Positions 33,782 through 45,849 of a stretch of 64,000 bases of DNA are shown piece by piece. Location of the stretch: positions 6,014,001 through 6,078,000 of the forward strand of contig VCCP01000002.1 in the NCBI GenBank assembly GCA_005765155.1. Direction: 5' to 3'. The notes below the pieces were generated by a model, which was not told the DNA's origin, did no database searches, and worked only from the letters and a program-made list of their open reading frames with translations. This DNA comes from Zelopaecilomyces penicillatus (taxonomy: Eukaryota; Ascomycota; Sordariomycetes; Hypocreales; Pseudodiploosporaceae). The translations under genes and the position numbers were made by a program. Within the stretch, counting starts at the first letter, position 1. Every line of letters starts with the position of its first letter.

Positions 33782-36134
33782 CCAAGAGGGGGAGAGATAG
33801 AGAGTGGCGTGGCTAGGGCGGGAAAGGGAACAGTGGCCCATCGAGGGCGAGCGACAGTCCATGGTAGAACTGAGGAAGCTGAAATGTAGGAATGACTGAT
33901 TACGTCTTGCTGACGCTGTTACACAAACAGTACATATGTCTGAGTTGGTTGGTTGGTGGCATGCACATGTAAGGAGAGGCGAAGATGACACAGTCTTGTA
34001 CTTGTAGTCGCAAGGCTGTGATATCTGGCCCGATCATCTTTTTGTCATTTAGTGCGACGGAACGATCGCACGATGCTGTTCCCCACATGGCATGCGAACA
34101 GACGGGTTTGGTCTTTGTTCAATAATTATGCTAGGGCAGGAAACAAAACAAGGTCCACCACGCCAGGGGTGGTTGTGATTAACTGTAGGCTGCTGCACCG
34201 ACGAAAGATGCGATTGTGCGGGCTGGTGTGTCTGCTCACAGTGACAAGGCTCAGATCTTCATCAATGTAGCTCGGGCTTTCTCGGACAAAGGACTTACTT
34301 GTCAGGGATTCAGAGACTCACAAGGGGCATCCGATCTCCCCGCATCACCAAATGCAACCCCCGCCTATGAGATGCTGATGAGCTGCTTGTGTGGTGTCGG
34401 TAGGATGGGAAGACTGGGTGGCATTTCAGCATGCATTTGCTGATATTCTTACTGTACCTTCAGAATTCCCAATATTATCCATCCACAGAACTCAAATGTG
34501 AGTTGCGCCATCGGGAATTAGGGTCGGCATTGGTAGCGTCGCCGACCAGCATGCAGTGTGTTCCAGAAGTGCGTGGCCTTTGCTTCTGTTACCTTTTTTT
34601 CCTTTTGCTCCCCTCTCATCTCCCTGGATCTTGGCTCGGCCAACATCCCGATTTGTGAGCCTGCAGTCCCGCTGCAACGCTGTATGTTGGCAAATCTGAA
34701 AGCGTCCGATGCTGCCCTGGCATTCACCATACACCTACGTAGTAGAGTACTGCTCTCCATGATTATTGCTATGTGCATCGCCCAGATGCATGGCTGGCAG
34801 CTCCCTTGAAGACAGCGTCAGCCAGCACAGTGAGGCGGCCAACAGATGTTTCAATCTAATACCGCCCCCATCTTGGCTGCTCATACCCGGCACTGTCGGT
34901 TCTGTACGGTGTGATGGACGCGGAGAGAGGTAAAACAGGGCTCAGATATCCCTGCATTGGAATCTGTGAGCCCAGAGCATGCTCGCCGCTATCCGATGCT
35001 GTTATGAGAACACAGCAAATGCAGGTTGGTTTAAAGATAGAAATCGTACAGGTGTTGCAGGCATGTCGCCGTCCAAGATGTAGCTGTACCTGTGTGTCTG
35101 GGCACATCAGGTGCAGCAGCGCAATCTCAGGTACTTCGTAGACGGACGAATAACGCCAATCCCTGCAAGACAGACACGGAAGTCCTGCCCTTGTCTTGCC
35201 TGTATTACTGATGAGGCCTAGTGACGTGCATTCCGGCCCGAGCTGGATCTGGAGGCCTTCCCGTCTCGGCCTTGGAAAAGTCTCCATTCGTCTGCTGGCC
35301 TCTGCGCGCGCTGCGACGCTCGTCGTAACACCGTTTGCGCCGCAACCACCCACCCCCTTCTGAAAGGTGCCTCCCACCCCTTTTCCTCCCTTTCTTGACT
35401 TGGCTGGCAGCACAGTGCAAACGATTGTGTCTCGGTCTATGGTGAGGGTTGTTGTTGTCTTGTCACCGTTGCCTGTCTCGCTGCGTTGTGGATGTCTGTC
35501 CGTCTGCACGAGGCAGGATGCGGTAGGTACCTCAGATTTTAAGTTAATTAGGAACGGAGTACTGCCATCAATCTCGGGCTCGGACGACAGGCCTCGACAT
35601 ATAACGTCGGCCCTTATCCTGTCGCATGGGACTCGCAGCGTCGGCCAAGTCATACCTGTCTTCAGTGCAAACACAGAGCTGCGTCCCAATCCGCCGTGTT
35701 TGCTTAGTAGCTGCCGAATCCGTGTCGCACCATCATCATCCCACACCGCAGCCGACCTGACACTGTCCATCCCTCTGTATGCTGATAAATGAGATCAGTG
35801 CCTGTAGACGTCAAAATACAGACATTCATCAATACTTGGTCTTCACTAATGCCACTGATGATGGTCGCGTCTCCATTGCGTGCTTACTAACCTTCAACCT
35901 GGAAATCAGGCAGTCGCGTTCTTTTGCGTGTGGAAGGAGCAGCAGCTGCGGTGCAGTGCAGTGCATTTATTAATTCTCGATTTGCCAGGCGGAAACAGCA
36001 CACCAACTAACGTCATCGGTCGCATCGCGCAAACTCCAAACCAACGATTGACTGGGAAGCAACGGTGCTGCGCCAGTCTCCTCTCACCTTGAGCTCGGCT
36101 ATCGCAGAGCCATCAGCCCCTTGCAATTGCCGAC
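33782..36134. other. intergenic, no supported gene
   Basis: A 304-codon minus frame (34856-35770) is open but has no domain, no signal and a composition that shifts along its length, so it is not called. Some of the right part should be the MFS promoter and leader. Confidence 0.4.
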
Positions 36135-37785
36135 ATGGACTCAACCAAGGAGGAAACATCCACCAGCAGCGAGGCTGATGACCGCCTTGGCTCCGGCTCT
36201 CGCTCATTGTCCATCAACGACGACCCCGTTTGGTTCTCCCAGACGCTTAGTTTCCCGAGAGAGGCGCTTTTTGTGGCTCTCGTCTGCATGACCCAGTTCT
36301 GTACACGCAAGTCACTCTTCAAATTCTTGTCGATTTGTTTACTGGGGGCTTAAACACCACTACCCAGCAGTCAGCGTGATTGAGTGCTAACCTGGCGCGC
36401 TTGCAGAGGCTCAATTTTTTGGCACCCTCGTACTGCTCCGTACCATCGGCGGGAGCTTCGATATTTCCAGCCCGCCACAGCTCGCATGGCTAATTGCTGG
36501 TTTCTCCCTGACCGTAGGGACTTTCATTCTCTTCTCCGGTCGCCTTGGTGATGTCTTTGGCCACAAGAAGATGCTCGTCATCGGTTACGCCTGGTTCTCC
36601 ATATGGTCGCTCATTGTCGGCTTCAGCGTCTACTCCGATTTTAAACTTGCTGTCTTCGCGCGGGTCGTTCAGGGCATTGGACCAGCACTCTGCCTCCCCA
36701 ATGCTTTAGCTCTCTTCGGCGTTGGTTACCCTCCTGGGCATCGCAAGGCTATGGTTTTTGCCTTCTTCGGCGCGGTGGCTCCCATGGGGGCCGTGTTTGG
36801 AGGAGCCTTTGGCTCACTACTTTCACTTGTTTGGTGGCCTTGGGCGTACTGGGCAATGGGTATTTGGCTCGCCATTCTAGCTGTTTTGTCAAGCGTTGCG
36901 ATCCCGAGCTTGCCGAACCACTATGTCTCACCAGATTGGAAAAACTGGTCCGAAGTGCTGGACTTACCGGGCGTCTTTATTGGCACTACAGGCTTGATCC
37001 TTTTCAACTTCGCCTGGATTCAAGCCCCAATCGACGGATGGGGGGTCAGCACTGTCATCGTGCCGTTGGTCCTTGGTGCTGTTCTCTTTGCTGCATTTGC
37101 ATACATGGAAACGAAAGCCAGTTTTCCGCTAATCCCTATCCATGCCGTGAACACCGATGTTGCCCTCGTTCTAGCAGCAATGGCTTGTGGTTGGGCCAAC
37201 TTCGGAATCTGGGGACTCTATTTGGTCCAGATTCTCCAGGAAATTCGAAACCTCTCTCCCTTGCTGACCACGGCATGGTTCTCCCCCGTCGTTTTTTCGG
37301 GTGGTCTTGCGGCCATTCTGACTGGTAAACTTCTTGGTCCATGGAATGTCAAGCCAAATTTTGTCATCACCTTTGCTCTTACGGCATTCACAGTTGGGGG
37401 TCTTCTAGCGGCACTAGCACCCACGGATCAGACTTATTGGGGGCAGATCTTTTTTTCAATGCTTGTATATCCGTTCGGCATGGATATGAGCTTCCCCGCC
37501 GCTACTCTGCTTCTCTCAGATGCCCTGCCCAAGGAACATCAAGGTATTGGGGCAAGCCTGGTTAATACAGTCGTCAATTATGGTATTGCTATAGGTGTAG
37601 GTTTTGCCGGCACGGTCGAGGTACACGTTCGTGGAAAGGGAGGGCTCGAGTCCCACCTTGACGGATTCAAAGGCGCGTTGTACATGGGAGTTGGGCTTGC
37701 AATATTGGGTTTAATAATATGCTGGGCTTTTTTAGCAAGGGCATATTTAGCAAGAGGACGGAGTGTCCCCCGAGAAACTACGTGA
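36135..37785 (+). CDS. MFS drug exporter, DHA2-like (14-TM type), 516 aa
   Basis: Proton-coupled exporter of drugs or small metabolites at the plasma membrane. Two exons, 36135-36306 and 36407-37785, total 1551 bases. The intron is GC-AG: donor AC/GCAAGT, acceptor TTGCAG; splicing restores CTQAQFFGTL across the TM1-loop. A cytosolic Ser-rich N-terminus of about 40 residues precedes the membrane part. Motif A is present as GRLGDVFGHKK, the DHA2-type motif C region as GAVAPMGAVFGGAFGSLL, and there are 12-14 hydrophobic segments, ending in a short basic tail. It resembles the aminotriazole/boron exporter (ATR1) subgroup of fungi; substrate not deducible. No metabolic cluster partners adjoin it. 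Confidence 0.9.
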
Positions 37786-40700
37786 ATACCCATGGGGACG
37801 GGCAAATATTACGTCAAAGTGCTTCACTTAACGCACAGAGCCTGGCCCACGCGCTACCGATCGAAATATTAAAGCGTGGAAATTCGCTTTCTCGATTGGC
37901 ATATGCCTGAACCTCGGCCACGGCCGCACCAAATAGTCGAACAGATGATGCGGCTCAGCTCGTTTCGGAGCACTAAAAGTCGACGACCTCGCATCCTACA
38001 ATACCAGCCTCACTTCCAGGTCGTACATCCGCGGGACTTCCCGGCTGCAGCACTGGAAGAGTGGTGGTCATGAATTCTAGGACGCATTTTCTACGGTGTT
38101 TTAAGCGGTACTTTAATACCCCGGGCCAGATGCTTGAACGGCCTCACCTTCATGTTCGACTCGATAACCATCGCAAACGATTCGCCTCACTATCGTCAGA
38201 GGGTATAACTTTCTCGTTTTGGGCTATAGTCTACTACCTCAGCATCGTTATCGTCGAAATAGGCTGTTGTCATCGCAACCGGGCTTCAACACGTGTGGAG
38301 GAACGATGAAGATGGATTCAACCTCCAATGGTCCGTCTGAACCGTCGCTTGTTTCGCTCAATCGTGTTGAACCATACAACAACAAAATCCAGAGGGATTG
38401 TAGGGTTCCATAAATAGGACATTATCAATCTTGTGAGGCTGGAGCTGGAAAAGCATACTCTCATTGTGCAAGGTGCAAAGTTCCTTGTTGCAATCATGGC
38501 TTAAAGGTTAAACCCCAAATTTCTTCTTGGGGTGAAGTTGAGAATAGTTAATAATGGCATATAAATGCGATATTTGTGTTCCAAATCACCCCAAAATAAT
38601 CTCCAACTATTTTGACGTTGATAAGTCGATCATAACCCTCTCGTTCTAAAATCTGCATTATTGCGGTAAAGTAGATGTGTGTTTCTTGATTGTCCAGTTC
38701 TACTCTCCAGTATTGCGCTATGGGAACCTTGAAAGTGGCACTGGTTATGCTGTTTGATATTGGGTATCACGACATTCATTTAATGCCACTTGCTTGCAAA
38801 AGATAAAATTGATCACTATTGCTAGTTCATCAGTCCCCTCACCCTTCATATATAGTAGAGCCGCTCATTTGCTGCATTGAACACAGTCGCATGGCTTGAA
38901 GCAGCCATAACCTATGAGTAATGCTATCTTCCCATCACTGCAACATCAAATTTACCGCGCCTTCCTATACAATTCCAGCGGGCTATACTAAAGTTTTTCT
39001 TCAGCCACATTCAAATTGGCATGTGAGGCCATAGAACAGATTACGCCTCTCTGTTTGTGCTTTCGCGTATTGTCCGTCCAAGGATGACGTACAGCAGCGT
39101 CACAGGTTTGAGTAGTCGGGCTTTGCATGCTCTATCCTGTCTTTCTCCCAGCAGTTGAGACAGTGTGATCTCATCACTTAGTATTTGGTGATGATAATAT
39201 ATTGCAAAGCTCTCCCTTCTTGCTTTGCACGCGCAATTGCTCTTTCGCCGCTGCTGATGGGATGCGTAGTGCGATTCTCTGCGACACGACTGGCTTCGGT
39301 GTTGTCCACCTTCGTAGACTTCTCACTATCTCCTTCTCTGTCTGCCCCTGTGCTCTAGCTTCCACGAGAACTCGCGTATGACCACCCACTCCTGTCGTCC
39401 ATTTCTCTCTCTGTGTGAGAGTTCGCTCCATGTCTTTCGCTCACATGAGATATTGTTGTAGCAGGCCATTAGATTTGGAAACAGAAGAAAGGCGCTGTCA
39501 GAGTCGTCGCTACTCCCATCAGCAACTTGGTAGTTGAGGGCGTTCTTCCAAGTGTATACACATTGCACATATAGAAATGGGTTTGCTTGCCCAAACAACG
39601 CGATGAGCAATGCAAGTCTGTCCTTGTATGTGGAAAGTGAAATGACGATTTATCCCTGGGGGTGTGCCAGCTCTGAAATACTGTAAAACACGACTCAGTT
39701 CGGCGGGGATATTGGAAACCATCAGGAAATATCTACTTTCGGAGGCGATACTGCTGAACTCGTTCCAATACCTCATTCAGCAAGTGAATAATAATGACAC
39801 ACGAAAAATAATCAACTGATGGACTCAGGTTGGTTGACAAGTCATGGGCCGGGGTATCTCGATGCGGTTCACCGGCCGTTCAGAGGTATAATTTGGTGTC
39901 TTTGGAGTGACGGAAGAAGGTGCACTGAGTATATTAGCAATGTAAGAGCTATAGAACGGAAGCAACCTACGATTCCTTTGGCTTTGGTAGCAGTTCCGGT
40001 TGTGGTGGCTCCGAAGTAGTGCTACCCTCAAGACCCCCAGCCGACAAGCAATGGATTGCACAGTGCAAGAGCCGGGAACTGATGAAGGTGATGGGGAAAC
40101 GTCAAGATTCTTGACACAGTCAGAGAAAGATTCTGGAATTTTCTGCACTACCTTCCCGCTTATTCCCACTTTACTTTACATTCACTTCGGCAGGTGATCG
40201 AAATGGAATGTGCTAACGGACACAAACTGCGAGCAGGCAAACGGAAAGTAGGCAGCTGGAAAGCGAAATGAAATCCACCCCCTCTTCATTCATTTTGCCA
40301 CAATGGCTTGTTCACTGACCCTGCTTGGCACGGATACTGGTTATGGCTGGTGTCTCTGAACGTCACACCTGAAATGCAGCAATAGCTTGTCTTGGATGCG
40401 ACTGGCTTGAACAAGCAGCTAACCTGAACCACATCGGGACCGCGCAAACTTATCACACAACGCAACACAACTGGAGCCATTGGTGCTGAGTCGAAATATG
40501 GCGCAAGCGTAATTCTTCCAGAATACGAATCGCGAAGCAAACAAGGCTAGCTTTATAGGTGATTGACCACAGAGGGATCTTTGGTGATAATGCAGACAGG
40601 TGCCTTGGCTATGGCCATGTAACTTGTACCACAACGTAAGCAAAAAGATTGTTTAAATATTTCCAGGCTTCATTCACGTTCTTGGGGAAGTGAACGATCA

Positions 40701-40896
40701 ATGGAATTTTGCCGGGTTATTCCTCCCTTCACCTTAATTCTGTCAACTACCTACTATCCTATCTGTCAGACACAGCTGCCCATTTGCCATGGTGAAGAAA
40801 GACGCGGAACACGAAAGGGGAATCTAATATCTGAAGTCTGCCGGTCCTCGGCTTTCTCAGTGGTCAAATGCCCGCCGACACAAAGCTACACTAAGT
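37786..40896. other. intergenic, no supported gene
   Basis: About 3.1 kb. Only short frames occur. Around 39840-40170 on the minus strand two short pieces can be joined by a GT-AG intron, but no start or domain supports a gene. The rest seems featureless by eye. Confidence 0.4.
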
Positions 40897-41826
40897 TCAT
40901 TTGCCCGTCATGATTGCCACAAACTCATTATCTTTGTTCTGGTCAGCCGACGACATCATACGAGTTTTGCGAATTTGACTTACAGTCGATCGTGCCGTCT
41001 CCATTCTTGTCAACCTCATTGATCATTTCATCGATTTCCTCATTGGTGAGATTTTCGCCAATAGACTTCATGACCTGGCGCAACTCGACGGCAGAAATGG
41101 TACCACTTCCATCGCGATCGAAAACCTGTCCGGAGAATATTTAGCTAGTGTTCAGATGGCGGGATTTCTAGGCTGCAGCTGTACCTTGAAAGCCTCTTTG
41201 AGTTCTTGATCAACATCAACGCTTTGAACCTTTCTTGTCATCATGGCGGCGAATTCTATTTGCATCATACATCAGCCATCAGGTGCCAAGCAATACGCTT
41301 TGGAGATGCAAGTCTACGAACCCTCGAAATCTACGCTTCCCGATTTGTCGCTACCGGTGGGTGGTTATGTCAGCTAGATGCAAAGGACACACACATAACT
41401 TGGCAATGGGAAAGTGTGCAAAAGGACTCACGCATCGATTTCGCTTATCATGTCTTGGAGCTCTGTTTCTGTTGGGTTCTGGCCAAGCGATCTCATCACA
41501 TCACCAAGCTCAACGGTGGTGATGACTCCTGTGGTTCAGATGAGGAAGCCTGTTAGTCACGTTCACACCAAACCAGGGGACTTTGCAGGTTTGGGACACC
41601 CGATCTATGGGGTTATCCTACCATCGCCATCTTTGTCCTATATTATACTACATCAACATCTATCCAAGTCTGGATCGTGGACCACTACCTACAAATGTTT
41701 GAAAGACCGATCTGAGCTCGGTCTTTTCACTCTCGCTGAGGTGGTGGGTCTAGCATATGGTATTGTATTGTTAGCTCGGCTGAAGTTTTCGCCGAAAAAG
41801 CAAGACAGGCAGATGCTTCATACCAT
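40897..41826 (-). CDS. calmodulin-like protein, 149 aa, eight exons
   Basis: Calcium sensor with four EF hands. Exons on the minus strand: 41826-41824 (only the ATG), 41749-41693, 41637-41622, 41528-41432, 41350-41322, 41255-41185, 41125-40984, 40931-40897; they sum to exactly 150 codons. EF loops are Asp21-Glu32 (DKDGDGVITTVE), Asp57-Glu68 (DADKSGSVDFEE), Asp94-Glu105 (DRDGSGTISAVE) and Asp130-Glu141 (DKNGDGTIDYNE); all positions 1, 3, 5 and 12 are acidic or polar as needed for calcium. Length equals canonical calmodulin, but the sequence is far from the nearly invariant fungal calmodulin (THHLSESEKTELRSVFQTF at the N-terminus), so this is a divergent paralogue rather than the essential gene. 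All introns are GT-AG and the frame is perfect, which argues against a pseudogene. Confidence 0.9.
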
Positions 41827-42349
41827 GGTGATGAGATTTTTGATGTGTTGCAGGGCTATATTCTACCTCGTCTTATCCCGATCTGTCATCTCCCCAAGCT
41901 ACTCTTACTCTACTCATCTCGTGAGGAGTAAAAGGTGGGTCGTTGCCTGAGGCACCACATCACCTCCCGCAACCCCACTTGTGTGTCGACGTTGTATCTG
42001 GTTGGTTGCCCGTCAGATATCACAAGCTACAGAATCGAGTCCGCAAACCGTTTCTACTACCCTGAACATTGATGTAACGTCGATGGTTATTTCTCATCTT
42101 GACCCAAACTGGCCTGAATTACGTGGCGCGCATCATGAGTTGAACGCTGGTTCAGGTATTACCTGACTCAAATATTGGGGAGTCACTGGAGTAAGCCATC
42201 GACATACCACGCCGTATTGGCCACATCTCTGCCTTGAATAGCCATGGGCTGCGCAACTCTACAAGCACGCCAATGTCACGTCGGCTAAGGAAAGCTTAAG
42301 AATATGTCTTCATTGATAGCTGAAAAGACGCCAAAACAGATAACCCTGC
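41827..42349. other. intergenic
   Basis: Promoter of the calmodulin-like gene and 3' region of the CBM9-like gene. Nothing further seen. Confidence 0.4.
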
Positions 42350-43027
42350 CTAGACAAAGTTGACGTAACCGAACTTGGGCGTAATGTGGAAGGACGCCTT
42401 GTCTGGTGGACTCCAAGCCCCAAGCTCCTGGTCCGGGTAGGTGGATGGTCCTACAACTGTTCGGAAAAAGTTCATCCTCCACTTTGTGCCCTTGGCCTTT
42501 CCAACATCAACATTGAAGAGGCCTAGCGGAATGACGACATCGCTCCTCCAAAACTCGGCCTTCTTGTCCAACTTTGTTTTAGCGCTGAAGCCGTCGGCGG
42601 CAGGGTTCGAGACAAACAAGTGATCAAACGGAGCGCCCTCAGTGCGCACTTTGGAGGGGTTGTAAACAAATGCCTGGTACGTCACGTTGTTGGGATTGAC
42701 CTCGAATTCGAGGTAAGTCTGTGGGTCATTGGTACCCTGGTAAATGAACGCCTCCATGACTTCGTACTGCCAGATGTCATCGTTGGTGCCTTGCGACGCA
42801 TTGAAGTAAAAATTGGTCTCGTTGTGCGCCGTGAAGCCAATATGGATGGAGTCGGCGGTGTAGCAGAGATCGACCTTTGTCAAGGGAAAGGGCTTCAGGT
42901 CGGGAACCGACTTGGAGTAACTGACAGTGCCAACACCACGAGAGCACGAGGGCACATTGACACTGGGGAGTTTGGCACAAGCAGCGGTGGCGAGGCCGGC
43001 GGCGATGGCTAATGAGAGAAGCATCAT
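42350..43027 (-). CDS. secreted CBM9-like carbohydrate-binding protein, 225 aa
   Basis: Intronless. The ATG at 43027 begins a signal peptide (MMLLSLAIAAGLATAACA); the frame is open further upstream but that part translates an A/T-run leader. The mature protein matches the family-9-type carbohydrate-binding fold: VDLCYTADSIHIGFTAHNET, NDDIWQYEVMEAFIYQG, TYLEFEVNPNNVTYQAFVYN and a late WRMNFFRT strand. Such proteins bind glycan chain ends; in fungi many are free-standing secreted proteins with unknown targets. N-glycosylation sequons NET, NAS and NVT support secretion. Just upstream of the start there is a 17-base homopolymer A run (43062-43078), which is T on the coding strand. Confidence 0.85.
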   Translation of the reverse strand: MMLLSLAIAAGLATAACAKLPSVNVPSCSRGVGTVSYSKSVPDLKPFPLTKVDLCYTADSIHIGFTAHNETNFYFNASQGTNDDIWQYEVMEAFIYQGTNDPQTYLEFEVNPNNVTYQAFVYNPSKVRTEGAPFDHLFVSNPAADGFSAKTKLDKKAEFWRSDVVIPLGLFNVDVGKAKGTKWRMNFFRTVVGPSTYPDQELGAWSPPDKASFHITPKFGYVNFV

Positions 43028-44339
43028 GTCTTGACGAGATCTTGGCTTCTGCAGGAAAACTAAAAAAAAAAAAAAAAACTGCAAATGACAATGGCGATCC
43101 TGAAGAAGGCTGACAGAACAGAGAGGATAGTCGGGATCTCTAGAATCTTTTAATGATTTCTTTCGGGCCACAAGTGGCAATTCGTACAGATAGCAGCAGA
43201 AGATGTGACGTTGCAGATTGGCGAACCACTAACTTATATGCCCATAAGCCTGCAGAGTAGCGATTTCTGGAAGAAATAATGGGATGTCAGCTGAAAACAA
43301 CAATACTACGTAAGGTGGTTTTTACAGGCACAAATATGCGGGCGATGGGAGGCGGGAGGATCGGACAAGGGAGGGAAATGCATATTGAATGGCGTTTGGG
43401 GATTTGATTCCGGTTTCTTTTAGGGAGGTGCTCAAGGGAGCCTGCAGAGCGGACCTGGGAACTAATTTAAAGATGCAAGCTTGGCTAGGCTGCTTCGAGG
43501 CTGGGCCTGGCGCCATGTTGACGCTATGGACGACACCTCATTGTGTCTCATTGCAATGTCACCATGCAGACGATGCCAAGCTGCGCGGTGTTGAAGATGA
43601 GGGTTTTCGAGCAATCCCAACTTGGGGCATATTGCACGACACTTAGACAAACGGAGCTTGTTGATGATTCGGCCCTCATGACCATCAATGGGTTGGATAC
43701 GTTTCTTTCCTTGGGAGAAATTGCTTACATCGTTGCTCCGTATCAATACCAGGGTGATGTACTGGATCCCTCCAATACGGGGGAATGGCTTGCAATGTTG
43801 CATGCCGAACCGTCCGGCCCAATCACTTGTGGGGCATGAGTTCGCGTCCGTCCCTAACCCTAGACTCGCCATGCCAGGTACCTTACCTGTCCTTGTCATT
43901 CCTTCAGGACCAACATTTCACTCACCAGTAAGCACGCCGAAGCCATGGATCATCTCTAAGCTTCGCGATAGCCTTTTAAAGCTAGACCTGTTGGTCGCCT
44001 GCAATCTTGGTTACGATCCTTCACAACCGATTCATAGGCCAGTGGCTGAATGCTGGCTTGAGTGCTCATCCTCCGGGCTCCTGATCGAGGGGCAATAATA
44101 AGCAGCGACTTTCCCCATCTCAGGAACTTCAGCGACCAGACTCACGCAGCATGTTGTGTACAGCACCTGTCGGATCATCGGGAGTCTTTTCCACAATGGA
44201 AACGTTCCCTCTTCAAATATATTGATACAAATTGTTTTCTACTCTACAAATACAGGTAACGGTATCCTCATGGAAACAATGCCGCGAACAACAAGGCACC
44301 TCAACATGACAGGTCGTTTCAACACAGGCTCGTTGGAGA
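43028..44339. other. intergenic, no supported gene
   Basis: Promoter of the CBM9-like gene on the left. A 145-codon minus frame at 43462-43899 and plus frames of similar size lack domains. Confidence 0.4.
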
Positions 44340-45849
44340 CTAATCCTCTACCTCTGTTATCTGCAACGTATCCAGGTCATACACGCCGAAAAACTTAAAG
44401 AAGGCCAGCACTTGCGGTGCGATTCCACAGCCCGAGTTTGCCGGATCCGCTTTGGCAGTGAAGTCGACGAGAGGGATGCGCGCATGGCCGCATGTCTTGC
44501 ACGTTGCTACCGCTGAGGCCGTGTATGTTGAATTGACCCTCAAATCACGACCTATCACCTGGAACATGTCCAGTCCGGTCTGTCGTCTTACCGTGATGAG
44601 GGCAGTGGGTGTTTTATGGCCTGTGGCAATTGCTCCTTTGTGAACGTGGCCGTGACCGCCGCTTGGCTGGACATGCACCAGCTTGTTGGACGCTGGCTGG
44701 TCATACAAGCCCTGTTTCCCGAGATTCTGTGTACCGTTGCCGTTGGGCACAGCATTGGCGACGTAGACGAGCGCTTGGCCTTCCTGTGCGACAGTGACTG
44801 TCTTCTCTACGCGCCAAGACTTGAGGCTGATGAAGTCTACCGTATCACTGTGCTCGTTGACGACGTATAAATGAGAGCTGTCTGGACTAGGCGACAAACC
44901 ATGTGGCTGAATACCGCTTGAAGGAATGTCGCGTACAAAGACAGGAGCGAGAAGGGGATCCGGCTGGCGATAAACGCGCGTAAGATCGAGAGCAGCAACT
45001 GTGATGAAGCCGTGTACGACGCCATCTACTGTGGCGAAATGGGGGTGGTTTGTCTCCACGCCTGTGTCTAAAACTGCGACGACCTTTTTCTCCTCCGTGG
45101 AGATGATGCTGACCTTTCCAATCATCTTGTGTGCCGCCCATAGTCGCAGACCGTCCGCTGAGAGCATCATATCAGATGAGAAACGGTCGGCAAGCCCAGA
45201 AATCGAGTACAAGATCTTCCGGCTTGCAACGTCGATGACGGAAATGGTGGGAGATCGGATGTGATTTGCGTACGCGAGTTTGCCATCAGGACTGAAAAGT
45301 ACCTTGCTGGGGCTATAGTTTCGGTTCTTCTATTAGGAAAGCAATGCCTTGGATTTGGGTTGGGAGGCAGGCATAGTCTTACCCGCCAGGCGACTCGACA
45401 CGCCCAATGATGCCGCCGTCAACACCATCGATGAGATCGATGAAATCGGTCCCCCGCGTGGCCACCCATACCGTTCGGTTATCAGACGCAAAGAGGGCCT
45501 CGTGCGGCGCACGATCGGATGAAGTCTGTGACTGTATGCTATTATCTTCGCAACGTATCACCGTGACTGTGTTTGTCGTAACGCTCAGAGACACCAAGAA
45601 GCGACCATCCCGCGAGAAGCCAAGTCCATGGGAGTTGACAGCCCGGAGATATTGAGGCCCAATTACATCAGAAAGACGTCCACTACCCAGCCCAATTGTT
45701 CCTAGAACCTCACCAGTGAGTGGCTTGATGACGGTGACGGTGTTGGAAGACTGGTCGCCTGTGTAGATTCGATCCGAGGCGTTGATCTCCCCGCTTACTG
45801 CGGAGCCGAGCAGCAAAAGCAGCAGTGCGGTGAAAGGAGACTTCCACAT
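44340..45849 (-). CDS. secreted YVTN-type beta-propeller protein, 479 aa
   Basis: Two exons, 45849-45383 and 45312-44340; the intron has donor GTAAGA and the acceptor CTATAG at 45313, which is the only nearby acceptor that restores the frame into PSKVLFSPDGKLAY. Residues 1-20 are a signal peptide (MWKSPFTALLLLLLGSAVSG). The body is a series of propeller blades with recurring YTGDQSSNTVTVIKPLTGEV, NTVTVIRCEDNSI, VWVATRGTDFIDLIDG, LAYANHIRSPTISVIDV and LYVVNEHSDTVDFISLKSW motifs, as in YVTN/surface-layer repeats. A His/Gly-rich loop (PSGGHGHVHKG) lies in the second half and the C-terminal part has cysteines (ATCKTCGHARIP). The role is probably extracellular binding; related bacterial propellers carry haem or metals but nothing here proves that. 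Confidence 0.85.

Noticed and set aside
34856..35770. 304-codon open frame on the minus strand
   Set aside because: No domain, no signal peptide or membrane segment, composition varies along its length and no conserved neighbour supports it; probably open by chance in GC-richer sequence.
39825..40169. possible two-exon minus-strand gene
   Set aside because: A GT-AG joint can be drawn, but there is no convincing start codon, domain or length to support it.
43462..43899. 145-codon minus-strand frame
   Set aside because: No domain and no support from splice or signal features.
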